NCBI RefSeq assembly: GCF_900100975.1
Contig: NZ_FNFX01000003.1
Coordinates: forward strand, 466,640-530,639
Source of the DNA: Methylophilus rhizosphaerae
GTDB taxonomy: Bacteria; Pseudomonadota; Gammaproteobacteria; Burkholderiales; Methylophilaceae
DNA length: 64,000 nucleotides
Direction of reading: 5' to 3'
Shown here: positions 55,300 through 63,905 of the stretch, in pieces
Position numbering within the stretch: position 1 is the stretch's first letter
How the letters are laid out: every line of letters begins with the position of its first letter
Translations under genes and position numbers: made by a program
The notes under the pieces: model-generated
Seen by the model: only the letters and a program-made list of their open reading frames with translations
Told to the model about the DNA's origin: nothing
Database searches by the model: none

Positions 55300-56052
55300 A
55301 TGAAAAAAATTGCGTGGATATTATCAATTGGCTTGCTGTGTGCGGATGCACAAGCGCTGGATCTTAAAAGTCTGACGGATGCAGTGAGTAAAGTCAGTGG
55401 CAGCTCTTCTGCCAGCAGTAGTAATAGCGCTGCTGTGAGTAACCTCAGCGACCAGGAAACCAGCGATGGCCTGAAACTGGCACTGAACCAGGGCGTTGCC
55501 AAAGCGGTGGATATGCTGGGCGCCACCGATGGTTTTATGGGCAATAAGGATGTCAAAATCCCGTTGCCGGATTCATTACAGAAAATCGAAAAAGGCATGC
55601 GCATGGTGGGCATGGGCAGCCAGGCGGATGAGCTGGTCCTGAAAATGAACCGTGCAGCGGAACAAGCCGTGCCGGAAGCCAAAACCTTGCTGGTCAATTC
55701 CGTCAAGCAAATGAGCCTGACCGATGCCAAGAATATCCTGACCGGCCCACAGGATGCCGCGACACAGTATTTCAAGAAAACCACCTCGACAGACATGGCT
55801 GCCAAATTCCTGCCTATCGTGCAACAGGCAACGGCCAATGTAAAACTGGCAGATACGTATAACAAATATGCGGAAATGGGTAGCAAGTTCGGTGTGATTA
55901 AAAAAGAAGATGCCAATATCAACCAGTACGTCACACAAAAAGCACTGGATGGTGTTTACCTCATGATTGCCAAGGAAGAGGCCGCGATTCGCCAGGACCC
56001 CATGGGCCAGGCCAGCAGCTTGCTCAAGAAAGTGTTTGGCGCCGTCAAATAA
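55300..56052 (+). CDS. DUF4197 periplasmic protein
   Basis: A protein of about 250 residues with a signal peptide (KKIAWILSIGLLCADAQA). A Ser-rich linker (about 30-48) and a helical DUF4197 domain follow: SDGLKLALNQGVAKAVDMLG, DVKIPLPDSLQKIEKGMRMVGMG, TLLVNSVKQMSLTDAKNILTG and TQKALDGVYLMIAKEEAAIRQDP. The family is widespread in proteobacteria and has no known function. ATG 55300 follows the GGGAAAAATC context; ATG 55288 would add four residues. It is monocistronic. Confidence 0.85.
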   Translation: MKKIAWILSIGLLCADAQALDLKSLTDAVSKVSGSSSASSSNSAAVSNLSDQETSDGLKLALNQGVAKAVDMLGATDGFMGNKDVKIPLPDSLQKIEKGMRMVGMGSQADELVLKMNRAAEQAVPEAKTLLVNSVKQMSLTDAKNILTGPQDAATQYFKKTTSTDMAAKFLPIVQQATANVKLADTYNKYAEMGSKFGVIKKEDANINQYVTQKALDGVYLMIAKEEAAIRQDPMGQASSLLKKVFGAVK

Positions 56053-56137
56053 CTAAGCCTTTACCTTTCTTGCCATCGCCAGGTGGCTCTGAAACATAAT
56101 TGTTTCTTTTTACTTTAATGATTTTGTCATGATTCCC

Positions 56138-56167
56138 CTCTAACCTGCACATGATGGCAGGTTAGAG
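56138..56167. other. Strong inverted repeat between DUF4197 and ELM1 genes
   Basis: CTCTAACCTGC (56138-56148) and GCAGGTTAGAG (56157-56167) are perfectly complementary over 11 bp with an ACATGATG loop. No T run follows, so it is a poor Rho-independent terminator. It could be an operator, an RNA stabiliser or part of a small RNA. Confidence 0.4.
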
Positions 56168-56253
56168 TCCGGCGAAGCTTAGGCAAGGTTTAAGTTTCCC
56201 TCAAGAAAAGCGGCGCAAGATATGACCTGTCGATATTAAAACGGTCATATTCC

Positions 56254-57222
56254 ATGCTCAATCATCATACAAGCAATGCTTTAGTGGTCTGGCGCCTGCT
56301 GGACGGAAAACCTGGTCATGAACACCAGTCACTGGGGTTGGTGAATGCCATGCAGCAACGGCTGCCAGTCAAGGTGGTGGACGTACCAGTCGCCCGTCCT
56401 GGCCCGGGCTGGCTGTATTTTCTTGGTGGCGTGTGGCCAGCCGGTAAAGATTTGCCTGAACCCGACATGATTGTTGGCGCTGGGCATGCCACGCACGGCC
56501 ATATGCTGGCAGCCAAACGCACTTATGGTGGCAAAACGGTGTGCATGATGCAACCCAGCCTGCCTGCCGAATTATTTGATGTCTGCCTGATTCCCGAACA
56601 TGACCAATATCGCGGTTTCTCCAGTTTTATTGAGACACGCGGCGTCATTAATCATATCCAGCCTGTCAGTGCAGTCACCAAAGACAGCAATACCGTGCTG
56701 ATCATGATCGGTGGTCCCAGCAAGCATTTCCACTGGGATGAACTGGGCGTGATTGCGCAAGTGTATGACCTGGTGCGCAAGCATACAGAAATCAATTTTG
56801 TGCTGACCACTTCCAGACGCACACCAGATACTTTTGTCTCCGCCATGCAGCGCATCAAGCTGGCCAATCTGGCCATTGTTCCTATTGCCGAGACCGGTAA
56901 GGATTGGGTGCAAACTAAACTGGCCCAGGTCGGAACTGCCTGGGTAACTGAAGATTCCGTATCCATGGTGTATGAAGCCCTCACAGCACAAGTGGCGGTC
57001 GGCCTGATCAACCTGCCGGCAAAAAGCAAAAGCCGGGTCAGCCGGGGCATGGAGACATTAATCGACCGCCAACTGGTGACCCGGTATGATCCTTATGGTT
57101 TATACCGCCAGACCATGCATCCGGTACTGGGTTTCAATGAGGCCAGCCGGTGCAGTGATGCGTTACTGGCCTATTTTAGCGGTGTCCATGCCGGCCGTCG
57201 CCTGGTGTCACGACTTAGCTAA
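56254..57222 (+). CDS. ELM1/YjbQ-region type (PF06258) putative glycosyltransferase-like protein
   Basis: A 322-residue protein of the 'mitochondrial fission ELM1' family. Motifs are VVWRLLDGKPGHEHQSLGLVNAM (12-34), PDMIVGAGHATHGHMLAAKR, FDVCLIPEHD, and near the end TEDSVSMVYEALTAQVAVGLINL, whose nucleotide-sugar-site look suggests a GT-B fold. In bacteria these genes sit in lipopolysaccharide clusters, as here. The exact reaction is unknown. The GT4 gene follows after 17 bases. Confidence 0.85.
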   Translation: MLNHHTSNALVVWRLLDGKPGHEHQSLGLVNAMQQRLPVKVVDVPVARPGPGWLYFLGGVWPAGKDLPEPDMIVGAGHATHGHMLAAKRTYGGKTVCMMQPSLPAELFDVCLIPEHDQYRGFSSFIETRGVINHIQPVSAVTKDSNTVLIMIGGPSKHFHWDELGVIAQVYDLVRKHTEINFVLTTSRRTPDTFVSAMQRIKLANLAIVPIAETGKDWVQTKLAQVGTAWVTEDSVSMVYEALTAQVAVGLINLPAKSKSRVSRGMETLIDRQLVTRYDPYGLYRQTMHPVLGFNEASRCSDALLAYFSGVHAGRRLVSRLS

Positions 57223-57239
57223 GCTTCCTGATTTTTGTT

Positions 57240-58367
57240 TTGCGCAAGTTAACCGTATTACAGGTACTACCTGCCCTGCAGTCGGGCGGGGTGGAACGGG
57301 GCACGCTGGAAATAGCTGCACACCTGGTTGCCCAGGGGCACCGTTCGCTTGTGATGTCCGCCGGTGGGCGTATGGTGGCCGAGCTGGAAGCTGCAGGTAG
57401 CACGCATATTGGCTGGCCTGTCGGACGCAAATCGCTGCTGACGCTTTTACTGATTCCCCAATTGCGTGAACTGTGGCGGCGCGAACAGGTGGATATCGTG
57501 CATGTGCGCTCGCGTTTTCCGGCATGGGTGGTTTACCTGGCATGGAAAGGCATGTCGCCTGAACATCGGCCACATCTGGTCAGTACCGTACATGGCTATT
57601 ACCGTCCAGGCTGCTATAGCCGGATCATGACGTGCGGCGAACGCGTAATTGTGATTTCGAAAACGATACAAGACTATGTCCAAAAGGCTTACCACGTAGA
57701 GGCGGGCAAATTGCAACTGATTTACCGCGGGGTGGATACGTCACAGTACACACCTGATTACCAGCCGGATGCCGCTTGGCAACAGGCCTGGTATGCGGAA
57801 TATCCCCAGACCCGTGGCAAGCGCTTGCTGTTGTTGTCCGCCAGGCTATCGCGCTGGAAAGGGGCGGCAGCGTTTGTTGATATGCTGCGTATTGTCTGCC
57901 GGCAATATAAAGATGTGCATGCCTTGCTGGTGGGGGAGATTGCATCTGACAAGCAGGCATTTGCCCGCACGTTGCAGCAGAAGATTCACCAGGCCGGACT
58001 GGCTGACAGCGTTACGCTGACCGGATATCGCAAGGACGTCAAACAGATTATGTCCATGGCCAGTATTGTGTATTCCTTGGCTACCGAACCCGAAGCCTTT
58101 GGTCGCACCACCGTGGAGGCATTAAGCCTGGGCATCCCTGTGATTGGCTATCAGCACGGTGGTGTGGCAGAGCAACTGGCGGCATTATTGCCGGAAGGCG
58201 CGGTACAGGTAGGTAATGTGGCAGAAGCGGCCATGCTGACCTTGAACTGGCTGGAGCATCCGCCCGAGGTAACGCCGAATACGCAATTTTCATTGCAAGT
58301 GATGCAGCAGCGAACACTGGAAGTCTATCAGGCAGTGATGGCGGATGCCGGGCAGGGAGCCTCATGA
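57240..58367 (+). CDS. Glycosyltransferase family 4 (lipopolysaccharide/capsule type)
   Basis: A 375-residue GT-B enzyme. The N-terminal VLQVLPALQSGGVERGTLEIAAHL is the acceptor-side Rossmann start. The C-terminal donor site has STVHGYYRP, VYRGVD-like text (IYRGVDTSQY) and SLATEPEAFGRTTVEALSLGIPVIGYQHGGVAEQL, with the EX7E motif. The start is TTG at 57240 with no clear Shine-Dalgarno; coupling to the upstream gene is likely. Its stop overlaps the next ATG (ATGA). Confidence 0.88.
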   Translation: MRKLTVLQVLPALQSGGVERGTLEIAAHLVAQGHRSLVMSAGGRMVAELEAAGSTHIGWPVGRKSLLTLLLIPQLRELWRREQVDIVHVRSRFPAWVVYLAWKGMSPEHRPHLVSTVHGYYRPGCYSRIMTCGERVIVISKTIQDYVQKAYHVEAGKLQLIYRGVDTSQYTPDYQPDAAWQQAWYAEYPQTRGKRLLLLSARLSRWKGAAAFVDMLRIVCRQYKDVHALLVGEIASDKQAFARTLQQKIHQAGLADSVTLTGYRKDVKQIMSMASIVYSLATEPEAFGRTTVEALSLGIPVIGYQHGGVAEQLAALLPEGAVQVGNVAEAAMLTLNWLEHPPEVTPNTQFSLQVMQQRTLEVYQAVMADAGQGAS

Positions 58368-59623
58368 CAGGTGTGCACTCACTGTCATCGGCCGGTCTTG
58401 CCGTGCCACGTTATCTGGCCTGGGCTTGCTTGTTTTTTGCTGTGATGATTATAGGCTGGAGCCCTTTTTCCGGTGGCGCGAGGTTGCCGACACTGTTGCT
58501 GGCAATAGTGGGCTGTTGGTGGTTGTTGACGATGTTGCCAGCCTTGAGTAAACAGCGGGCTGTACGCCGCTGGACTAGCGTGTTTCTGCTGTTGTGGCTG
58601 CCCATGTGGCTGTCATTGCTGCATGCGTTTTCGACGCCAGCCACGCTCGCTGCGATTGGTTGGTTTAGCCTGATGTACCTGGCGGGGCTTGTCCTGGTCG
58701 TACTGTTGCAACAACCCTTATATAGAAACCTGCTGGTACGCGGGCTGAGCTGGATAGTGGCGGTGTGGTTGTTGGACAGTGGGATTCAATACCTGCTTGG
58801 GACGGACTTGCTGGGCATTGCCAAAACGCCGGAAGGGCGTATCACCGGCATGTTCACGGACTTGCACCAGGGTATCCTGATGCTGGCGGTGTTACCGGCC
58901 ATTTTCTATTACTTGCAGGCCAGGCACGCCTGGCTTGCCTGGGGCATATTGCTGGGTGCCGGTGTGGTGGTGACGCTGTCCGGCGCACGCGGCTATCTCT
59001 ATATCTACGGCTTAATATTACTGTTAGGTTTATGGCGTCGCCGGCCGGACTGGAAAGCCTGGTTAATTGCCCTGTCTTTACCACTGCTGGTGGCAACATT
59101 TTCCAGTCTGCTAAATCCTCAACTGGCAAAAAGCAAGCTGGAGGCGACGCAATCCCTCACAGCAAATAACCAGTCATGGTTTGATCGTGCCAATCACGCC
59201 CTGAGTTACCGCCTAAACTTATGGGAGACTGGCCTGCATATGTGGCAGGCGGAGCCTGTGACCGGCATAGGCAGCAATAATTACAAGCGTGCCTACAAGC
59301 AATATGCCAGCCGGGTAGAAGATCCTTTTGTCATGAATCCCACCCATAGCCATAATATATATGTCGAGTGGCTGGCAGAAACCGGCATAGTCGGTGGCCT
59401 GGGCCTGGTGGCGATCATAGGGTTATGCGTGCGCTGGTTCAGGCAGGCAGGCCCGGCTTGCCAGCAGCAGGCCTGGCCGTATGCATTGCCATTGCTGGTG
59501 ATTTACTTTCCACTCAATACCACACAGCCGATGCTGGTGCCCTGGTGGTTCCCGGTACTGATGTTGCTTGCCTGTGCTTTTGTTGCCAGCCTTGAGCGGG
59601 GCAGTCATGACACCGCAGCCTAA
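58364..59623 (+). CDS. O-antigen ligase / polymerase-like membrane protein
   Basis: A 419-residue protein with about 11-12 predicted transmembrane helices and one large periplasmic loop. The Wzy_C/WaaL-type signature is visible: LSGARGYLYIY near 205, and NPTHSHNIYVEWLAETGIVGGLG near 325, with the conserved His. It probably joins or polymerises glycan on the periplasmic face of the inner membrane. It overlaps both neighbours in the gene row, so it is firmly part of the envelope-glycan operon. Confidence 0.85.
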   Translation: MTGVHSLSSAGLAVPRYLAWACLFFAVMIIGWSPFSGGARLPTLLLAIVGCWWLLTMLPALSKQRAVRRWTSVFLLLWLPMWLSLLHAFSTPATLAAIGWFSLMYLAGLVLVVLLQQPLYRNLLVRGLSWIVAVWLLDSGIQYLLGTDLLGIAKTPEGRITGMFTDLHQGILMLAVLPAIFYYLQARHAWLAWGILLGAGVVVTLSGARGYLYIYGLILLLGLWRRRPDWKAWLIALSLPLLVATFSSLLNPQLAKSKLEATQSLTANNQSWFDRANHALSYRLNLWETGLHMWQAEPVTGIGSNNYKRAYKQYASRVEDPFVMNPTHSHNIYVEWLAETGIVGGLGLVAIIGLCVRWFRQAGPACQQQAWPYALPLLVIYFPLNTTQPMLVPWWFPVLMLLACAFVASLERGSHDTAA

Positions 59624-60725
59624 ACTCATGCAATACCAGGATATGGATTGTTTCAGCGCCACACTGGATCACGCCATTATTAGCGACCTGCCGCGCAATC
59701 CTGCCATCAAGCGTATCCTGATCATCAAATGGGGCGGCATGGGCGATATCGTGATCAGTACCGCGATCATGGAAGATATCTCGCTCGCTTTCCCGCATGC
59801 CGAGTTGCACCTGAACACCATGCCGGCCTGGCAGTCGCTGTTTGATCACGACCCAAGATTCAGCCGGGTCTGGTGTGTCAACCTGCAGCAACGGCCAGGG
59901 CGCTGGCGCGCCTATCGGCAGTGGCTGGCTGAGGTGGCGGCTATGCAATATGACCTGGTAATTGATTTGCAAACCAACGATAAAAGCCGCAGTTTACTGG
60001 CCATGCTCAGGCTGATAGGTCAGGCAGCGCCTTTGTTGCTGGGCAATCATCCGTGTTTTCCTTACACCATCAGGCAGCGGCAGGAGTTACCGCAGGCACA
60101 TAGTTTCCAGATCATGCAGCAAACGCTGCTTTCTGCCGGGATTCCGTTACGTACGCGCAGCCCCAAACTCAATATTGCTCCAGTGACAGTAGCGGCTGCC
60201 GCAGCGCTGCTGGCACAGCATGGGTTAGCAACGGGGTCGTTTGCGGTTTTTCTATGCGGCAGTCATGCCGGTGGGCTTACCAAGCGCTGGGGGGCTGCGC
60301 ACTATGCCACTTTGGTTGAACATTGCGCCCGGCAAGGCGAACGTGTGGTATTGCTGGGTGGCCGGGATGAGGCTGAAGAATGCCTGGCGATTGCCAGCCA
60401 GTATCCGCGGTGCGTGGTGAATCTGTGTGGGCAAACCAGCCTGCTCGAAGTGCCTGTGATTTGTTCACATGCCAAATATATTGTGGCAAATGATACTGGC
60501 ACCGCGCATCTGGCTGCGGCTACCAGTACAGCCATGACTGTGATCTGCGGCCCGACCAATCCTCTGCGGGTGAAGCCTCCAGGGGCGCATGTACTTGCGC
60601 TGCAGCTGGATATTCCCTGCAAGAATTGTTACGCCAAACAATGTAGCCATCATTCCTGCATGGGCCAGTTATTACCGTCGCAACTGCTGCCGTATTTGCC
60701 TGTTTCGAGAGCACAGAATGCCTAA
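59607..60725 (+). CDS. Glycosyltransferase family 9 (heptosyltransferase-like)
   Basis: A 372-residue ADP-heptose:LPS heptosyltransferase-like protein. ILIIKWGGMGDIVISTAIMEDI (about 36-57) carries the conserved Gly-Asp. The donor side has GGLTKRWGAAHYATL, VVLLGGRDEAEE, and ANDTGTAHLAAATSTAMTVICGPTNPLR, as in WaaC/WaaF. A Cys-rich tail (CKNCYAKQCSHHSC) is typical of RfaF-type enzymes. It overlaps the previous gene by 17 bases if ATG 59607 is used; ATG 59628 is an alternative. It overlaps the next gene by 8 bases. Confidence 0.88.
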   Translation: MTPQPKLMQYQDMDCFSATLDHAIISDLPRNPAIKRILIIKWGGMGDIVISTAIMEDISLAFPHAELHLNTMPAWQSLFDHDPRFSRVWCVNLQQRPGRWRAYRQWLAEVAAMQYDLVIDLQTNDKSRSLLAMLRLIGQAAPLLLGNHPCFPYTIRQRQELPQAHSFQIMQQTLLSAGIPLRTRSPKLNIAPVTVAAAAALLAQHGLATGSFAVFLCGSHAGGLTKRWGAAHYATLVEHCARQGERVVLLGGRDEAEECLAIASQYPRCVVNLCGQTSLLEVPVICSHAKYIVANDTGTAHLAAATSTAMTVICGPTNPLRVKPPGAHVLALQLDIPCKNCYAKQCSHHSCMGQLLPSQLLPYLPVSRAQNA

Positions 60726-61782
60726 AGTGATCTGGTGGGGACATTCTGACCTCAACTATTCCAGGAATCGTATTTGCCGGCAGTTACTGCAGTCACTGGG
60801 ATATGAGCTCATTGATTTTTCACCGCACATCAGCGCCCTGGCTGATATAGAGGCACACTTGATTGGTTTGCCACTGGCGGATCTGGTATGGGTGCCGTGT
60901 TTCAGGCACCGGGATGTCGTCGCTGCCACCCGCTGGGCGCGACAAAAGCATATTCCTGTTTTATTCGATCCTTTGATCAGCGCCTGGCAAAAGCGGGTTT
61001 ATGAGCGCCGGAAATATGCGGCAGGAAGTGCTGCTGCACAGCGATGGCTTGCGCGTGAAATCCGGTGGCTGCAAGCGGTGGACATGGTGTTGCTGGATAC
61101 CGAACCGCAGCGGCAAATGTTTATCCAGCGTTTCAAGTTGGAGCCGGCAAAAACAGCATGTGTGTATGTGGGGGCCGAACAGCCATTATTTGCTCCTTTA
61201 GCTGTTGTGAAACAGCCTTCAGGGCCGGTAGAGGTATTATTTTATGGCAGTTTCATTGCCTTGCATGGTGTGAACACGGTGATTGAGGCGGCCAGGCTGC
61301 TTGCCGGTCAGCCGCATATTCAATGGGTATTGCTGGGGGAGGGGTCAGCAAAAGCTTCTGCCCAGCAGCAGGCAGCCGGTTTGACTAACGTCAGCTTCGA
61401 ATCCAGTGTGCCTTATGCACAGCTGCCCCGTCGTATTGCGCAAGCGGATATTGTGCTGGGTGTATTCGGTGACTCGCAAAAATCTTCACAAGTGATTCCC
61501 AATAAAGTGTTCCAGGCACTGGCGTGTGCACGTCCCGTGATTACGCGCACCAGTCTGGCCTATCCCACAGAGGATAGCCGTCTCTTAAAGGGTGGTTTAG
61601 TGCAAATTGAGGCGGCTAACCCGGTTGCGCTGGCGCAGGCAGTCGCGCAATGGGCTTCTTGCTCACGCGAGCAACGGTCACCCGCCCGTGCGGTATACGA
61701 CACTTATTTTTCTGAAGTAAAACTGCAACAGCAATTGCTGGCTGCGTTAGCTTCGATGGGCCTGTCTGCCGGGCAGGCGTAA
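60718..61782 (+). CDS. Glycosyltransferase (GT4-like)
   Basis: A 354-residue GT-B-type protein. PKVIWWGHSDLNYSRNRICRQLLQSLGYELIDF is the N-terminal Rossmann start. Later come VEVLFYGSFIALHGVNTVIEAARLL, VLLGEGSA, SSVPYAQLPRRIAQADIVLGVFG and VIPNKVFQALACARPVITR, which match the donor-binding half of GT4 enzymes. It ends the set of four overlapping glycan genes before the GT9 remnant and msbA. Substrate unknown. Confidence 0.85.
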   Translation: MPKVIWWGHSDLNYSRNRICRQLLQSLGYELIDFSPHISALADIEAHLIGLPLADLVWVPCFRHRDVVAATRWARQKHIPVLFDPLISAWQKRVYERRKYAAGSAAAQRWLAREIRWLQAVDMVLLDTEPQRQMFIQRFKLEPAKTACVYVGAEQPLFAPLAVVKQPSGPVEVLFYGSFIALHGVNTVIEAARLLAGQPHIQWVLLGEGSAKASAQQQAAGLTNVSFESSVPYAQLPRRIAQADIVLGVFGDSQKSSQVIPNKVFQALACARPVITRTSLAYPTEDSRLLKGGLVQIEAANPVALAQAVAQWASCSREQRSPARAVYDTYFSEVKLQQQLLAALASMGLSAGQA

Positions 61783-61792
61783 ACAATTCGAC

Positions 61793-61963
61793 ATGATTTT
61801 ATCTTGCATGCTTATGATTATCCTGCCCAATTTTCGTAATACGGTGATGACGACACAGGTACTGGTCGCACTGCATACGCAACATTCTGCCGGGCGCATA
61901 GATTACTGCTATGTGATGGGATTGCCAGATGTCAGCAGTGACCAGCTCTCTGTGGCGCCATGA
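61793..61963 (+). pseudogene. Probable remnant of a GT9 (heptosyltransferase) gene
   Basis: A 56-residue frame whose start (MLMIILPNFRNTVMTTQVLVALHTQHSAGRIDY) lines up with the N-terminus of GT9 enzymes. In intact enzymes the loop reads xLGDxVMTTPxLxAL; here the Gly-Asp is lost (FRNT). The frame stops after 56 residues. It sits between two intact envelope genes, so it looks like the stub of a deleted gene. A small functional peptide cannot be excluded. Confidence 0.45.
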
Positions 61964-61982
61964 CCAGGGGCAAACCATCAGA

Positions 61983-63716
61983 ATGAACAATATGCAAAGT
62001 ACTTACACGCAACTGGCCAGACTCATGGCTTATCTCAAGCCTTATTGGCTGACGTTTGCCATGGCGCTGTGTTGCCTGTTGCTTCTCTCTGCCAGTAATA
62101 CCGGCTTCCTGAGCACAATCAAGCATGTCACGGATGAAGGTTTTGTCAGTCAGGCACACAATAACTCGCGCATTTACCTGGCTGCCATGTTGTGCGGCTT
62201 ACTATTTGTACGGGCGTTGGCCGGCTTCGGCTCCAGCTACCTGATGCGTATTGTCGGGCGGCGCGTGATCGAAGATGTGCGCAATCATGTGTTTGGTCAT
62301 ATGCTCATGCTGCCTGCCAGTTTTTTTGACCAGCATGCCATTGCCAATATCACCACCAAAATGACCTTTGATTGCGAGCAACTTTATAGTGCCGTGACCA
62401 AAGTCATTATTTCCTCCATCCGCGACAGCCTGACCATCATCGGCATTGTGGCTTACATGTTATATCTGGACTGGAAACTCACCCTGGTATTTTTGATGCT
62501 GGCACCCCTCATTACGCGCTACCTGAAAAGAATGACGCCCAAACTGCGCAACTCCGGCAAACAGGTGCAGGCCAGTATGTCAGACATGACACAAGTGATT
62601 GAAGAGGCTGCCAGTGGCCAGCGTGTGGTGAAGGTCTTTAACGGTGAAGTTTATGAATACCGGCGTTTCAGCAGTATTGTGGCCCGGAACCGGCAAATGA
62701 TGGTGAGGCTGGGCCGTATTTCCGGACTCAACAGTATGTTTGTCGAGATGCTGGCGGCAATTGCGCTGGGATTGGTGATCTATTATTCCGCTGGCCAGTT
62801 TACTGCCGGTGAATTCGCCGCGTTTATCGGTGCCTTGCTCATGCTTATTGGTCCAGTGAAGGCGATTGCTTCTGTGAATGAGGATGTGCAAATTGCGGTA
62901 AGTGCCTGCCAGAGTGTGTTTGCCGTGCTGGATACGCCAGCAGAAATAAATCAGGGTAAATTGGTGTTGCGACAGCCAATCGAAGAGATTCAATTCCAGA
63001 ATGTCGCCTTTAAATATCCTTATGGGCAACATGCCGCATTAAACAATCTGAATCTGACCATTCAGGCTGGTGAGAGTATTGCGCTGGTGGGTATGTCTGG
63101 CGGCGGAAAATCCACATTGGTACACCTGTTGCCGCGCTTTCATGAAATACAGCACGGCAGTATTACTATAAATGGCATCAACGTTCAGCAGTTGGCATTG
63201 CCGCATTTACGGCAGCAGTTTGCGCTGGTGAGTCAGGATACCGTACTGTTTAACGATACTGTCTATAACAATATTGCTTATGGTAGCTTGCGTGGCGTAT
63301 CTAAAGCAGAAGTTATCGCTGCGGCAAAAGCAGCTTATGCCTGGGAATTCATCGAGAAGCTGCCACAGCAACTGGATACGCATATTGGTGATCGGGGGCT
63401 ACGCCTGTCCGGTGGCCAGCGCCAGCGCCTGTCGATTGCACGTGCCATGCTCAAGAATGCACCTATCCTGATTCTGGATGAAGCCACTTCGGCGCTGGAT
63501 AATGAATCCGAACATAAAGTACAAGCTGCTTTAAATCAATTGATGCTTGGCAAAACTACCATCATGATTGCCCACCGCCTGACCACCATACAACATGCCA
63601 GCCGAATTATTGTGATGGAGCAGGGTCAAATCGCGGAAGAGGGCATGCACGAGCAACTCATGCAGGCTGAGGGCAAATATGCCGCACTCTACAATATGCA
63701 TGCAATCAGCAAATAA
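61983..63716 (+). CDS. msbA: Lipid A export ABC transporter, MsbA type
   Basis: A 577-residue half-transporter. Six transmembrane helices fill residues 1-310, including the MsbA-like LMRIVGRRVIEDVRNHVFGHMLMLPASFFDQHAIANITTKMTFD. The ATPase domain has Walker A GMSGGGKSTL, signature LSGGQRQRLSIARAML, Walker B ILILDEATSALD and the switch IAHRLTT. It flips lipid A-core across the inner membrane. ATG 61983 or 61992 are both possible starts. No waaA or lpxK gene follows; the next feature is a tRNA. Confidence 0.92.
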   Translation: MNNMQSTYTQLARLMAYLKPYWLTFAMALCCLLLLSASNTGFLSTIKHVTDEGFVSQAHNNSRIYLAAMLCGLLFVRALAGFGSSYLMRIVGRRVIEDVRNHVFGHMLMLPASFFDQHAIANITTKMTFDCEQLYSAVTKVIISSIRDSLTIIGIVAYMLYLDWKLTLVFLMLAPLITRYLKRMTPKLRNSGKQVQASMSDMTQVIEEAASGQRVVKVFNGEVYEYRRFSSIVARNRQMMVRLGRISGLNSMFVEMLAAIALGLVIYYSAGQFTAGEFAAFIGALLMLIGPVKAIASVNEDVQIAVSACQSVFAVLDTPAEINQGKLVLRQPIEEIQFQNVAFKYPYGQHAALNNLNLTIQAGESIALVGMSGGGKSTLVHLLPRFHEIQHGSITINGINVQQLALPHLRQQFALVSQDTVLFNDTVYNNIAYGSLRGVSKAEVIAAAKAAYAWEFIEKLPQQLDTHIGDRGLRLSGGQRQRLSIARAMLKNAPILILDEATSALDNESEHKVQAALNQLMLGKTTIMIAHRLTTIQHASRIIVMEQGQIAEEGMHEQLMQAEGKYAALYNMHAISK

Positions 63717-63719
63717 CTG

Positions 63720-63749
63720 TTGACATGGTTTTTGCAACTTTGCTATAGT
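63720..63749 (+). promoter_or_regulatory. Promoter of the initiator tRNA gene
   Basis: A consensus TTGACA (63720-63725), an 18-bp spacer and TATAGT (63744-63749) lie about 43 bases before the mature tRNA 5' end. Confidence 0.8.
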
Positions 63750-63791
63750 CTCACCTCTCGACGCAACACAAGTTTTACTAGTCGATTCGGA

Positions 63792-63868
63792 CGCGGGATG
63801 GAGCAGTCTGGCAGCTCGTCGGGCTCATAACCCGAAGGTCACAGGTTCAAATCCTGTTCCCGCAACCA
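63792..63868 (+). tRNA. Initiator tRNA-fMet (CAT)
   Basis: A 77-nt tRNA with encoded CCA. The acceptor stem CGCGGGA/TCCCGCA leaves the first pair C1 against A72 unpaired, a hallmark of bacterial initiator tRNA. The anticodon CAT is at 63826-63828. Three G:C pairs (GGG/CCC) close the anticodon stem, also an initiator feature. The T-loop is GTTCAAATC. It has its own promoter and precedes a putative rRNA operon leader. Confidence 0.97.
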
Positions 63869-63905
63869 AGCAGAAATACGTTTAAAAATTAAATGGATTT
63901 GATGC

